A stretch of DNA of 15,816 bases. Source: Clostridiales bacterium. GTDB taxonomy: Bacteria; Bacillota_A; Clostridia; Oscillospirales; Oscillospiraceae. A model generated the notes under the pieces. The model saw nothing but the letters and a program-made list of their open reading frames with translations, made no database searches and was not told the DNA's origin. The translations under genes and the position numbers were made by a program. The stretch is taken from contig JALFGI010000203.1 in assembly GCA_022777455.1 (NCBI GenBank), positions 1 through 15,816 of the forward strand, read 5' to 3'. Below, piece by piece: positions 1 through 6,274 of this stretch (within the stretch, counting starts at the first letter, position 1; each line of letters opens with the position of its first letter).

Positions 1-675
1 GATCTGCGCAACCACTGCAAGCATGATGCCGTCCGTGCGGTAGGTCGCCCGTCCCAGATCACCGAAGTTCCAGATCACGGCGGCGGAAAGTCCTACATCC
101 GTGGCGTAAAACTGCAAAATGGTGGTTGCCGCCGTCCAGACGGAGCCGATTGCCATGCCGGACAGTACAACCACGTTGGGCGAGAAGGAGCGGACCGTGC
201 AAAGACCCAGGATCAGCAGAATGGACACCGTGGAGAACACAAAGGCCATCAGGCTGGTGGCATAGGGGTTGGCTCCCACGTCGAAGCTCCTCAGGTTGTT
301 GCCGGTGGACAGGAAGCCCCCGGCAAAGGCGATGATGGACAGGTTCGCGCCGAACACTGCCGCATTGGATACACCCAGCGTAGAGGGCGATGCCATGGCG
401 TTATTCAGTGTGGTCTGCATGATAAGACCGGAAACGGAGAGCCCCGCCCCGGCAATGATAGCCGCCAGCACCCGGGGCACCCGGATATTCCAGATGATCC
501 GGGTCTGGGAAGGTGTTCCTTTTCCGGCAAAGGCATTCATGGCATCCCGGAAGCTCAGATTGGATGAGCCGACAAACAGGCATCCAAGCCCCAGCACGAC
601 TACGGCAATGGCCATTGTGAGGATGATAACAGTATTTCGTTTTCTTTTCTTTTGGAGCTCCTGAATTCGATTCAT
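1..675 (-). CDS. FecCD/BtuC-family ABC permease, partial (C-terminus off the left edge)
   Basis: Membrane permease of the iron-siderophore/haem/cobalamin importer class, which acts as a dimer in the cytoplasmic membrane with an ATPase and a binding protein. The 225 visible residues start with a Lys/Arg-rich cytoplasmic tail (MNRIQELQKKRKRNT), then a first membrane helix at about residues 16-36. The family block follows at about residues 59-110: RVPRVLAAIIAGAGLSVSG, then QTTLNNAMASPSTLGVSNAA, matching the usual R-x-PR...G..L..SG..Q...N.LA.P..LG pattern. Family members are about 330-340 residues, so roughly 110 are missing at the edge. The ATG at 675 has GGAGAG eight bases upstream. It is the first gene after promoter P1 (717-760); its partner genes presumably lie to the left. 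Family is certain; substrate (iron chelate, haem, corrinoid) cannot be read from this part. Confidence 0.93.
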   Translation of the reverse strand, partial: MNRIQELQKKRKRNTVIILTMAIAVVVLGLGCLFVGSSNLSFRDAMNAFAGKGTPSQTRIIWNIRVPRVLAAIIAGAGLSVSGLIMQTTLNNAMASPSTLGVSNAAVFGANLSIIAFAGGFLSTGNNLRSFDVGANPYATSLMAFVFSTVSILLILGLCTVRSFSPNVVVLSGMAIGSVWTAATTILQFYATDVGLSAAVIWNFGDLGRATYRTDGIMLAVVAQI

Positions 676-716
676 TGGAAATAACTCTCCGTGGGTTCAT
701 TTCTGTCAATACGGCT

Positions 717-760
717 ATTATAGAGTATCTGAAACGCTTTCGGAAGCCCCCCAGGGGGAT
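717..760 (-). promoter_or_regulatory. Promoter P1 with GC-palindrome/CTTCCG -35 element (for FecCD gene)
   Basis: Read on the minus strand: ATCCCCCTGGGGGG then CTTCCGA (TTCCGA, 745-740), a 17-base spacer (739-723), and a perfect TATAAT (722-717). Transcription would start near 710 and give a leader of about 35 bases before the FecCD ATG at 675. One of five sites in the window with the same layout. Confidence 0.6.
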
Positions 761-851
761 GAGATTCTGCAAATCTTTCCGATATATTTCTGTGATCTGT
801 ACACCCGTTTTAAAAGCGCAATTCGATGTAATTCCACCGTTACTTCGCAAT

Positions 852-886
852 ATATTACTGTGAAAGCTCCGCATTCACAGTAATAT
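852..886. repeat. 13-bp perfect inverted repeat, AT-rich (possible operator)
   Basis: ATATTACTGTGAA (852-864) is the exact reverse complement of TTCACAGTAATAT (874-886), with a 9-base loop. No T-run follows on either strand, so a terminator is unlikely. A similar half-site, TTACT(G/A)TGAAA, recurs at 8522 and 8611 in the other control region, which is compatible with an operator for a shared regulator. Confidence 0.5.
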
Positions 887-896
887 TTCAAATAAA

Positions 897-972
897 TGCC
901 AGCACCTCTGCGCGGACCATGGGCGAATCGCATATTTCGCGGGTCGCCAGTTTGGTGCACAGTTGATGCTGG
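897..972. repeat. GC-rich nested inverted repeats, function unknown
   Basis: An outer pair, CCAGCA (899-904) with TGCTGG (967-972), encloses an inner stem: GGCGA (922-926) with TCGCC (944-948) and CGC (929-931) with GCG (939-941). It lies in the long leader that a P2 transcript would have if it read through its terminator. It may be a structured RNA, or part of an interspersed repeat of this genome. Confidence 0.3.
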
Positions 973-1012
973 AACGACAGAATACCAAAGAAGAATAATC
1001 TCTCTGCAATAG

Positions 1013-1042
1013 AAAAAACCGTACTCGCTCCACCAAGTACGG
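1013..1042 (-). terminator. Intrinsic terminator downstream of P2
   Basis: On the minus strand CCGTACT (1042-1036) pairs perfectly with AGTACGG (1025-1019) across a 10-base loop, and is followed directly by six T (1018-1013). This is a textbook Rho-independent terminator. No gene lies between it and P2, about 50 bases upstream. Confidence 0.75.
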
Positions 1043-1089
1043 CAATTTCTATAGGATTGGAAATCACTTTTAGACACTTTTGAAATCAC
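1013..1089 (-). ncRNA. Candidate ~77-nt small RNA or attenuated leader from P2
   Basis: Promoter P2 predicts a start near 1089, and an intrinsic terminator ends near 1013, so the default product would be an RNA of about 77 nt with no plausible reading frame. Its 5' half contains GTGATTTC twice and AAAAGTG twice, and its 3' half is the terminator stem. It is either a stand-alone small RNA or the aborted leader of a longer FecCD transcript. Nothing here matches an RNA family I know. Confidence 0.4.
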
Positions 1090-1095
1090 AAGCGA

Positions 1096-1140
1096 ATTAT
1101 ATCAGAGAAACGGAATCTTCGGAAGCCCCCTGGGGGGGAT
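1096..1140 (-). promoter_or_regulatory. Promoter P2 with GC-palindrome/CTTCCG -35 element
   Basis: Minus strand: ATCCCCCCCAGGGGG then CTTCCGA (TTCCGA, 1124-1119), a 17-base spacer (1118-1102), and TATAAT (1101-1096). The -10 is perfect. It points towards the FecCD gene, more than 400 bases away, but a terminator lies at 1042-1013. A 1139-1162 hairpin (ATGGAAAG / CTTTCCAT) sits just upstream. Confidence 0.6.
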
Positions 1141-1331
1141 GGAAAGTTTTACGGCTTTCCATTGGGGTAAGGGGGATAGGGCACAAATCAGGCGATGCTT
1201 TTGGATAAGTGCACAAAGTTTTTACGGTATTCGGTTACTTGAAAGCTGTTTTGTCAGGATTTTTTGCGGATATTTTGTGAAATCTCCACAAAAATAACCC
1301 CGACACGGGGATGCTAAAGCTGTCCGAAGCT

Positions 1332-1375
1332 ATCCCCCCAAGGGGCTTCCGTGACGCAGTCCACTGTGGTAATAT
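1332..1375 (+). promoter_or_regulatory. Promoter P3 with GC-palindrome/CTTCCG -35 element (HMA-like operon)
   Basis: ATCCCCCCAAGGGG then CTTCCGT (TTCCGT, 1347-1352), a 17-base spacer (1353-1369), and TAATAT (1370-1375). The predicted start is near 1382, giving a leader that begins ATCGGTT and meets a terminator hairpin about 25 bases later. Upstream at 1287-1310 is an A-rich stretch and a second palindrome, CCCCG-aca-CGGGG, resembling the upstream flank of P4. Confidence 0.58.
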
Positions 1376-1406
1376 ATAGCCATCGGTTAATACACTCAGC
1401 AAAAGG

Positions 1407-1445
1407 AAAACACCGCACTATTTGGGGAAGTAGTGTGGTGTTTTT
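1407..1445 (+). terminator. Promoter-proximal terminator / attenuator before the HMA-like gene
   Basis: AAAACACCGCACTA (1407-1420) pairs with TAGTGTGGTGTTTT (1431-1444), with one G-T wobble, and a T-run follows (1441-1445). The apex can close further as TTT-GGGG-AAG. It lies between P3 and the ribosome site at 1458, so transcripts from P3 must pass it to reach the gene. That makes attenuation likely. The reverse strand also carries a T-rich tail. Confidence 0.75.
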
Positions 1446-1470
1446 CTCCAAGACGCAAGGAGGAAATCCC

Positions 1471-1692
1471 ATGACCTATACCCTTCCAATCACCTATATG
1501 GCCTGCCAGACCTGCAAAAGCCGTGTGAACTGTGATGACTGCGAGTCCTGTCTGGAAAGTGCGATGATGCGTATCAGCGGCATCCATGGAGCGTCAGTGC
1601 AAATGGCAAAAAAGGAATTTCTTATTGATACATCGCTGAATGTAGAGCAGCTGGCAGACTGTCTGGAAGATCTGGGCGTGTTTGGAAATTGA
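1471..1692 (+). CDS. Small Cys-rich HMA-like metal-binding protein
   Basis: A 73-residue cytoplasmic protein that I infer to be a metal-binding or metallochaperone-like domain. Near the N-terminus it has a cluster of five cysteines: C12-x2-C15, then C21-x2-C24-x2-C27, plus C64. From residue 27 the text SCLESAMMRISGIHGASV...LADCLEDLGV follows the helix-strand-strand-helix order of heavy-metal-associated domains, with a short Cys insertion after the first CxxC that ordinary HMA domains lack. The chosen ATG at 1471 has AAGGAGG six bases upstream; longer upstream frames would start inside the attenuator or promoter. Nineteen bases later comes the next gene, almost certainly co-transcribed. Metal identity and function are not known; the HMA assignment is by pattern only. 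Confidence 0.75.
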   Translation: MTYTLPITYMACQTCKSRVNCDDCESCLESAMMRISGIHGASVQMAKKEFLIDTSLNVEQLADCLEDLGVFGN

Positions 1693-1711
1693 ATGGCTGG
1701 GAGGAGGCGTA

Positions 1712-2146
1712 ATGATTGGACGTGATTTTAATCCATGGAAGCACTTCGATAATTTCGACGAGCGGATGTTTGACGATAAGACCAGTGACCTTCCTCAGTG
1801 GCCCATCAAGCGCTGGCAGGTACCGGCGGTGTCGCCCTATTTTCACTTTGCCCATCTGCTGATCGCGGCGGATTGCAGCGCCTTTGCCTGTCCCACCTTC
1901 CGCGAAAAAATTGCAAAGGGCAAGGTGCCGCTGCTCTGCTGTCCGGTTGCTGACTTTGACATTACCACCAAGCTGGAAAAGATATTCTCCCACAATGACA
2001 TTGCCAGTGTGACCGTTGTGAAGATGGAGAAAAACTGCTGCGCAGATATGCTGGAATATGTGTTTGAAGCGGCAAGAATGAGCAGACTGCCCATTCCCAT
2101 TCAGGTGACGAACCTGTTTGTAGAAGCGGAGGATGTAACGGAATAA
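1712..2146 (+). CDS. Stand-alone Cys-containing domain of the ferredoxin-fused type (no ferredoxin part)
   Basis: A 144-residue protein. The segment DLPQWPIKRWQVPAVSPYF...LLIAADCSAFACPTFREKIAKGKV, then LLCCPVADFD...KLEKIFSHNDIASVTVVKMEKNCC, resembles the C-terminal half of anaerobe proteins that carry two 4Fe-4S ferredoxin clusters at the N-terminus and then a QWPVQLHLVPP...LLIAADC...ACPKLD...PCCGG region. Here the ferredoxin half is absent: only about 26 residues precede the QWP motif and they contain no Cys. Conserved cysteines are C55, C60, C76/C77 and C109/C110. The usual CCGG is replaced by CCAD. The start at 1712 follows GGGAGGAGG at ideal spacing. Probably a soluble iron-sulfur or metal-binding partner of the preceding HMA-like protein. 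No reaction can be assigned. Confidence 0.75.
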   Translation: MIGRDFNPWKHFDNFDERMFDDKTSDLPQWPIKRWQVPAVSPYFHFAHLLIAADCSAFACPTFREKIAKGKVPLLCCPVADFDITTKLEKIFSHNDIASVTVVKMEKNCCADMLEYVFEAARMSRLPIPIQVTNLFVEAEDVTE

Positions 2147-2160
2147 CGCTCCAAAAGATT

Positions 2161-2199
2161 GCACGCCCCGATTCACTTGGAACCGGGGCGTGTGTTTTG
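2161..2199. terminator. Bidirectional intrinsic terminator between convergent operons
   Basis: CACGCCCCG (2162-2170) pairs perfectly with CGGGGCGTG (2184-2192), followed by a TGTGTTTT tail on the plus strand and CAATCTTTT on the minus strand. It lies between the plus-strand gene ending at 2146 and the minus-strand gene ending at 2201, and can serve both. Confidence 0.8.
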
Positions 2200-2200
2200 C

Positions 2201-3802
2201 TTAGTTGATGTCCAGATCCGCGGTGACCTGATAGTAGTCACAGGCGTGGGCGGTATAACCCGTCACATTGGTCTTGGAAATCATGTTCATTTGCAGGAAG
2301 GAGCAGAAGACATAGGCGTTGTCATCGAGAATTGCCTGCTGGAGACGTACAGCCAGCTCGCCCCGTTTGGCGGTGTCGAACTCGGTGGACAGTTCTTCGA
2401 TCATAGCGCTGACTTCCTCGTTCTCATAGGCACCAAAGTTGTAGCTCATGCCGGGCAGGCAGCTGGTGGTGAAGAAATACTGAGGATCGCCGGAGGGAGC
2501 GGTAACCAGAGCGGAGGCGTAGATATCCCAGCTGGTCATATCAGCAAGGAACTCCCGACGGTTTGCGGTGCAGTTGATGTCCACATCCATGCCGATCTCT
2601 TTCAGGGATGCCTGTACGGACTCGGCCAGCAGGGGCAGCTCCTGACGGCTGGGATAGGTCAGCCAGCGAATGGTCAGCTTCACGCCGTCCTTCTCCCGGA
2701 TGCCGTCGCCGTCGGTGTCCACCCAGCCGGCGGCTTCCAGAACCGCCTTGGCTCCTTCGGGATCATAGGTTTCCGTAGTGACCTTCTCACCGCCGAAAGA
2801 GGAGAAGCCGTTGGGGAACGCGCCGTTGCCGGTAACGCCGTGACCATCCAGCAGGGTCGCCACAAAGCCTTCCTTGTTGATGCCCATGGCGATGGCTTTC
2901 CGAACGGCCGCGTCCTGAATGATGGGGCTGGTCATGTTCATGGAGCCGAAGAAGGCCCGGGAGGTCTGAATGGAGGAGAACTGATAGTCGCCGTTTTCAA
3001 AGTTAGGGTAAGCCTCGTATGCCATGCCGTAGGCGGCGTCAATGTCGCCAGCCTGCAAAGCGGCGGACAGGGTATCGCCGTTACTGAGGGTACGGATGGT
3101 CAGCTCATCGATCTTGGGGGTGCCGTTCCAGTAATTCGTGTTCTTGGTCAGCGTCAGGTGATCGTCGGTGACCATGTCCACCACCACATAGGGGCCGGTG
3201 CCGGAAACGATGCCGGTTTCAAAGTCGCTGGCGTCCACATCGATGATGCAGCCGTAGGGGTCGCCCAGATAGTTCATGAGGGCAGGGTTGGGTTCGCTGG
3301 TGGTGATGATCACGGTTTGACCGTCTGCTTTGACATCAATGATCTTGGTATCGCTGGGGGCACGGTCGTGGACTTCGATCAGGTGATCCAGGCACTGCTT
3401 GACAGCCGCGCCGTCCATCTTCCGTCCGCTGGAGAAGGTGACGTTGTCCTGCAAGGTAATGGTCCAGGTGCAGTTGCCGTCGTTGCTCCATTCCTTTGCC
3501 AGCCAGGGCTCCAGCTCCATGGTGTCGGTGTAGTGAACCAGTGTCTCACCGATGCCGTAGCGGATGCAGGCCCAGCCGTTGTAGGTACGGTGGGGGTCAA
3601 CGGTTTCCTCCCAGTTTTCGGAATTGAAGGTGGTGTCGCCGATGGTCATGACCTTCTTGGATGCGGGGGCTTCCTGCTGGGGAGCATTGCTGCCATTGTC
3701 AGCAGCAGGTGCCTGCGTTGCTGCCGGGGTACTGCTGCCGCAGCCAGCCAGCAGAGAAACCGCAAGGCACACAGCCATAATCAGGGAAAACGCTTTTTTC
3801 AT
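2201..3802 (-). CDS. Substrate-binding lipoprotein, SBP_bac_5 family (nickel/peptide type)
   Basis: Extracellular binding protein of a Nik/Cnt/Opp-type ABC importer, anchored to the membrane by a lipid. The 533 residues begin with a lipoprotein signal (MKKAFSLIMAVCLAVSLLAGC, lipobox Cys21), then an Ala/Pro/Gln-rich linker to about residue 48. The family body follows, with TWTITLQDNVTFSSG, GTGPYVVVDM...NTNYWNGTPKIDEL and AVRKAIAMGINKEG, to the C-terminal domain; length is normal. It is the last gene of the methyltransferase-transporter operon, 67 bases after the ATPase gene. That gap holds a small hairpin (3838-3855) and its own ribosome site (AGAAAGGAA). Substrate is not readable: dipeptide, nickel chelate and opine-type metallophore binders share this fold. 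The operon context favours a metal complex; this is inference. Confidence 0.93.
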   Translation of the reverse strand: MKKAFSLIMAVCLAVSLLAGCGSSTPAATQAPAADNGSNAPQQEAPASKKVMTIGDTTFNSENWEETVDPHRTYNGWACIRYGIGETLVHYTDTMELEPWLAKEWSNDGNCTWTITLQDNVTFSSGRKMDGAAVKQCLDHLIEVHDRAPSDTKIIDVKADGQTVIITTSEPNPALMNYLGDPYGCIIDVDASDFETGIVSGTGPYVVVDMVTDDHLTLTKNTNYWNGTPKIDELTIRTLSNGDTLSAALQAGDIDAAYGMAYEAYPNFENGDYQFSSIQTSRAFFGSMNMTSPIIQDAAVRKAIAMGINKEGFVATLLDGHGVTGNGAFPNGFSSFGGEKVTTETYDPEGAKAVLEAAGWVDTDGDGIREKDGVKLTIRWLTYPSRQELPLLAESVQASLKEIGMDVDINCTANRREFLADMTSWDIYASALVTAPSGDPQYFFTTSCLPGMSYNFGAYENEEVSAMIEELSTEFDTAKRGELAVRLQQAILDDNAYVFCSFLQMNMISKTNVTGYTAHACDYYQVTADLDIN

Positions 3803-3837
3803 TTTCTTTGTTTCCTTTCTTCAAATGGAATATGTGG

Positions 3838-3855
3838 AAGCCAATCACTTGGCTT
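3838..3855. repeat. Small intra-operon hairpin before the binding-protein gene
   Basis: AAGCCAA (3838-3844) and TTGGCTT (3849-3855) form a 7-bp perfect stem with a TCAC loop in the 67-base gap between the last ATPase gene and the binding-protein gene. There is no T-run. It could be a processing or stabilising structure that raises binding-protein mRNA relative to upstream genes. Confidence 0.35.
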
Positions 3856-3869
3856 GGCACCAATGGGTA

Positions 3870-4634
3870 TTACAGAACGCTGTCGATCAAGCGTTGGGTG
3901 TAGGCATTTTGGGGGTGCCCGATGACTTCGTTGGGGATGCCCTCCTCCACAATGCTGCCGTGATACATCACCAGCACCCGGTCACAGAACTGCTGCACCA
4001 GAGAAATGTCGTGGCAGATGAACAGGATGGACAGGCTGTTTCCCTGTTGGGAACGAAGTTCATTCAGCAGTTCCAGAATTTCCTTCTGCACGGTCACGTC
4101 CAGCGCGGAGGTGGCTTCATCGCAGATGAGAAGCCTCGGCTTCACGGCAAGGGCCCGGGCGATGGCCGCCCGCTGGCACTGACCGCCGCTGACCTGATGG
4201 GGATAGCGATCCGCAAAGTCAGCAGGAAGCCCGCACTTCCCCAGCAGCCGCTCCACTTCTTCGCGGGTTTCCTTCCGGGACATCCCGATGTTTCGCAGGC
4301 TCTCCCCAATGCCGTCCCCCAGGGTCCGGCGAGGGTCAAAGGAATCTGTGGGGGTCTGGAACACCATCTGCATTTTCTGGTAGACCTTACGAAGCTCCCT
4401 GCCTTTCAGGTGGGTAATCTCCTCACCATCCAGAAGAATCCTCCCTTCTGTGACATCCAGCAGCCGGGTGATCATATTCACCGCGGTGGTCTTGCCGCTG
4501 CCGCTTTCCCCGATGATGCCTAAGCACTCGCCGGGGTTCAGGGAAAAGCTGATGCTGTTTACGGCGGTGAAATCCTCCTGACCGGCGCGGGAAAAGACCT
4601 TTGTGAGATTTTCAACTTTCAGAATCGGTTCCAT
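3870..4634 (-). CDS. ABC transporter ATPase, NikE/OppF type
   Basis: Cytoplasmic ATP-hydrolysing subunit that pairs with the adjacent ATPase to drive the two permeases of this operon. The 254-residue protein has a Walker A (GESGSGKTT), a Q-loop region (MVFQTPTDSFDPRRT, the DP-R form typical of OppF/NikE), signature VSGGQCQR, Walker B RLLICDEATSALD and an H-loop CHD. The C-terminus ends in the usual HPQNAYTQRLIDSVL. The ATG at 4634 follows GGAGG and lies one base after the stop of the upstream ATPase gene, so the two are translationally coupled. A longer in-frame extension upstream is possible but overlaps that gene and lacks a family N-terminus. Confidence 0.95.
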   Translation of the reverse strand: MEPILKVENLTKVFSRAGQEDFTAVNSISFSLNPGECLGIIGESGSGKTTAVNMITRLLDVTEGRILLDGEEITHLKGRELRKVYQKMQMVFQTPTDSFDPRRTLGDGIGESLRNIGMSRKETREEVERLLGKCGLPADFADRYPHQVSGGQCQRAAIARALAVKPRLLICDEATSALDVTVQKEILELLNELRSQQGNSLSILFICHDISLVQQFCDRVLVMYHGSIVEEGIPNEVIGHPQNAYTQRLIDSVL

Positions 4635-4635
4635 C

Positions 4636-5418
4636 TCATACCCTCCGTAGTCTCGGTACCGCGGAAAGAAGCTGCCGGGTATACTCTGCCTGTGGACTCC
4701 CGAGAACCTGCCGGGTGTCGCCATACTCTACGGCTTCCCCGTTCTTCATCACCAGCACCTTGTCCGCCATGGCCCTGATGACACCGATGTTGTGGGCCAC
4801 CAAGAGAATGGCAGTACCGAAAGTTTTTCGCACCAGCAGCATCTCCTCCACCACCTGTTTTTGCACCGACACATCCAGCGCGGAGGTGGGTTCGTCCGCC
4901 AGCAGAACGCTGGGATTTAAGAGCATGGCCGCCGCGATGCCTACCCGCTGCTGCATTCCACCGGACAGTTCAAAGGGATAGCTTCCAAGGACTCGTTTTC
5001 CATCCTCAAAGCCCAGCTTGCCCAGCAGCTCCATGGCACGCTGGTGAAATTCCGGTTTTGAAATCGTTCCATGCTCGGTCATGGTTTCATATAATTGCGC
5101 CCCAATGGTGCGGATGGGGCAGAAGGAGCTGCCCGCGCTCTGGAAGATCATGCCCAGTTCCGGGCCGTTGAGTTTGCGAAGTTCTTTGGGGGGCAGATCG
5201 GGAAGATTTTTCCCCTTGTACCAGATGTCCCCCCGGGTCACCATTCCGGCGCTCCCCAGCAGACCCATGGCGGCTTTGATCAGGGTGGATTTTCCGCAGC
5301 CGCTTTCGCCTACGATGCCAAGGATTTCGCCGGGTTCCAGGGTGAAACTCACATCCTTCACAGCGAGAAAGCCGTTATAGGAGATGTCCACATGGTCGTA
5401 TCGCAACAATTCTTCCAT
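4636..5418 (-). CDS. ABC transporter ATPase, NikD/OppD type
   Basis: The other ATPase of the minus-strand importer, 260 residues. Motifs: Walker A GESGCGKST at about residues 37-45, a Q-loop (MIFQSAGSSFCPIRT), signature LSGGMQQR, Walker B VLLADEPTSALD and H-loop AHN, where the family more often has THD. It ends soon after the QAEYTRQLLSAVP segment. OppD-like proteins often carry a C-terminal Cys-rich extension, and this one does not. That is typical of NikD-size members and contrasts with the equivalent ATPase of the plus-strand operon. ATG at 5418 with GGAGG upstream, overlapping the stop codon region of the preceding permease gene (gap of 4 bases). Confidence 0.95.
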   Translation of the reverse strand: MEELLRYDHVDISYNGFLAVKDVSFTLEPGEILGIVGESGCGKSTLIKAAMGLLGSAGMVTRGDIWYKGKNLPDLPPKELRKLNGPELGMIFQSAGSSFCPIRTIGAQLYETMTEHGTISKPEFHQRAMELLGKLGFEDGKRVLGSYPFELSGGMQQRVGIAAAMLLNPSVLLADEPTSALDVSVQKQVVEEMLLVRKTFGTAILLVAHNIGVIRAMADKVLVMKNGEAVEYGDTRQVLGSPQAEYTRQLLSAVPRLRRV

Positions 5419-5422
5419 ACCG

Positions 5423-6274
5423 TTACCTCCCTCGGCTCTTCGGGTCCGCGTAGTCCCGGATGGTGTCGCCCAGCAGATTGAAGATCATGACGGAAAGGAA
5501 GATCGCGATGCCGGGAGAGAAGGTAATCCAGGGAGAGGTGGTCATCAGGCTCCGGGTGTCGCTCATCATGCTGCCCCACTCCGCAATGGGCGGTTTCGCG
5601 CCCAGCCCGAGAAAGCTCAGCGCCGCCAACTCCATCATCATGGTGCCAATGTCCAGCATGGAGGTCACCAGAATCGGGCCGATGATGTTGGGAAGGATAT
5701 GTTTCAAAATGAGTTTGACCGTGCTGCTGCCGGAGAGCTTCGCCGCCTTCATCCAGGCTGTTTCCTTCTGGGCAAGGGTCTGGCTCCGGGCGAGCCGGGC
5801 ATATTTGGGCCAGGAAATCGCCGCCAGCGCGATAATGGCGTTTTGCAGTCCGCCTCCCAGCACACCGGCTACCGCCAGCGCGAACACCAGTCCGGGGAAG
5901 GCAAGGAACAGATCGGAAATCCGCATGAGCACCGTATCCAATGCTTTGCCGTTCCAGCCGCAGACCACGCCCACGGCGGTTCCCAAAGCGGTGATGATCG
6001 CAACCAGCAAAAGGGTGGAAAAAATACTGGTTCGGCTGCCCACAATGACCCGGGACAGCATATCCCGTCCGTAGCGGTCCGTGCCCAGAAGATGCTCCGC
6101 ACTGGGCGGCTGCTTGGCAATGCTCAAATCCTGCAAATAGGGGTCATAGGGGGTCAGATACTCCGAGAAAAAGGAGCAGACAATTAACAGCACGGCCAGG
6201 GTGCCGAAGACGATAAGACGGAATTTTACGCTGTCCTTTTTGATTTTCTGCTTCCGTATGGTAACTTCACGCAT
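5423..6274 (-). CDS. ABC transporter permease, NikC/DppC type
   Basis: Second membrane permease of the minus-strand importer, 283 residues. A basic N-terminal tail (MREVTIRKQKIKK) precedes the first helix (about 18-35). The family hallmark LLGTDRYGRDMLSRVIVGSR sits in the N-terminal third. The ATPase-contacting loop (AAKLSGSSTVKLILKHILPNI) and the closing ALSFLGLGAKPPIAEWGSM...PGIAIFLSVMIFNLLGDTIRD follow as expected. The start at 6274 overlaps the preceding permease gene by 8 bases; a GTG two codons earlier, or an ATG at 6313, are alternatives with no better family support. Functions as a heterodimer with the 6267-7211 product. Confidence 0.94.
   Translation of the reverse strand: MREVTIRKQKIKKDSVKFRLIVFGTLAVLLIVCSFFSEYLTPYDPYLQDLSIAKQPPSAEHLLGTDRYGRDMLSRVIVGSRTSIFSTLLLVAIITALGTAVGVVCGWNGKALDTVLMRISDLFLAFPGLVFALAVAGVLGGGLQNAIIALAAISWPKYARLARSQTLAQKETAWMKAAKLSGSSTVKLILKHILPNIIGPILVTSMLDIGTMMMELAALSFLGLGAKPPIAEWGSMMSDTRSLMTTSPWITFSPGIAIFLSVMIFNLLGDTIRDYADPKSRGR

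Larger units (their letters stand above)
676..1470. other. Non-coding divergent control region, left
   Basis: This 795-base stretch separates the minus-strand FecCD gene from the plus-strand HMA-like gene. No convincing gene is present; open frames here have no family features and run through the promoter repeats. It holds promoters P1 and P2 (minus) and P3 (plus), a minus-strand terminator (1013-1042), a plus-strand terminator/attenuator (1407-1445), a 13-bp perfect inverted repeat (852-886), a GC-rich structured block (897-972) and smaller hairpins at 1139-1162, 1273-1293 and 1298-1310. I looked for a cobalamin riboswitch because of the neighbouring genes and did not find its conserved box. 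Confidence 0.75.

Noticed and set aside
401..1089. Minus-strand frames upstream of the FecCD gene (401-874 and 718-1089)
   Set aside because: They translate the promoter repeats and hairpins, overlap the FecCD start or the P2 terminator, and show no family feature.
676..1470. Cobalamin or other metal riboswitch ahead of FecCD or the HMA-like gene
   Set aside because: Expected from gene content, but I could not find the conserved B12-box region or another riboswitch core on either strand; only short hairpins are visible. A covariance-model search would decide.
2159..3925. Long plus-strand open frame (588 codons) opposite the first binding-protein gene
   Set aside because: It is antisense to a clear SBP_bac_5 gene with lipobox and family motifs; its translation is Gly/Val/His-rich without domains, a usual shadow of a GC-biased gene.
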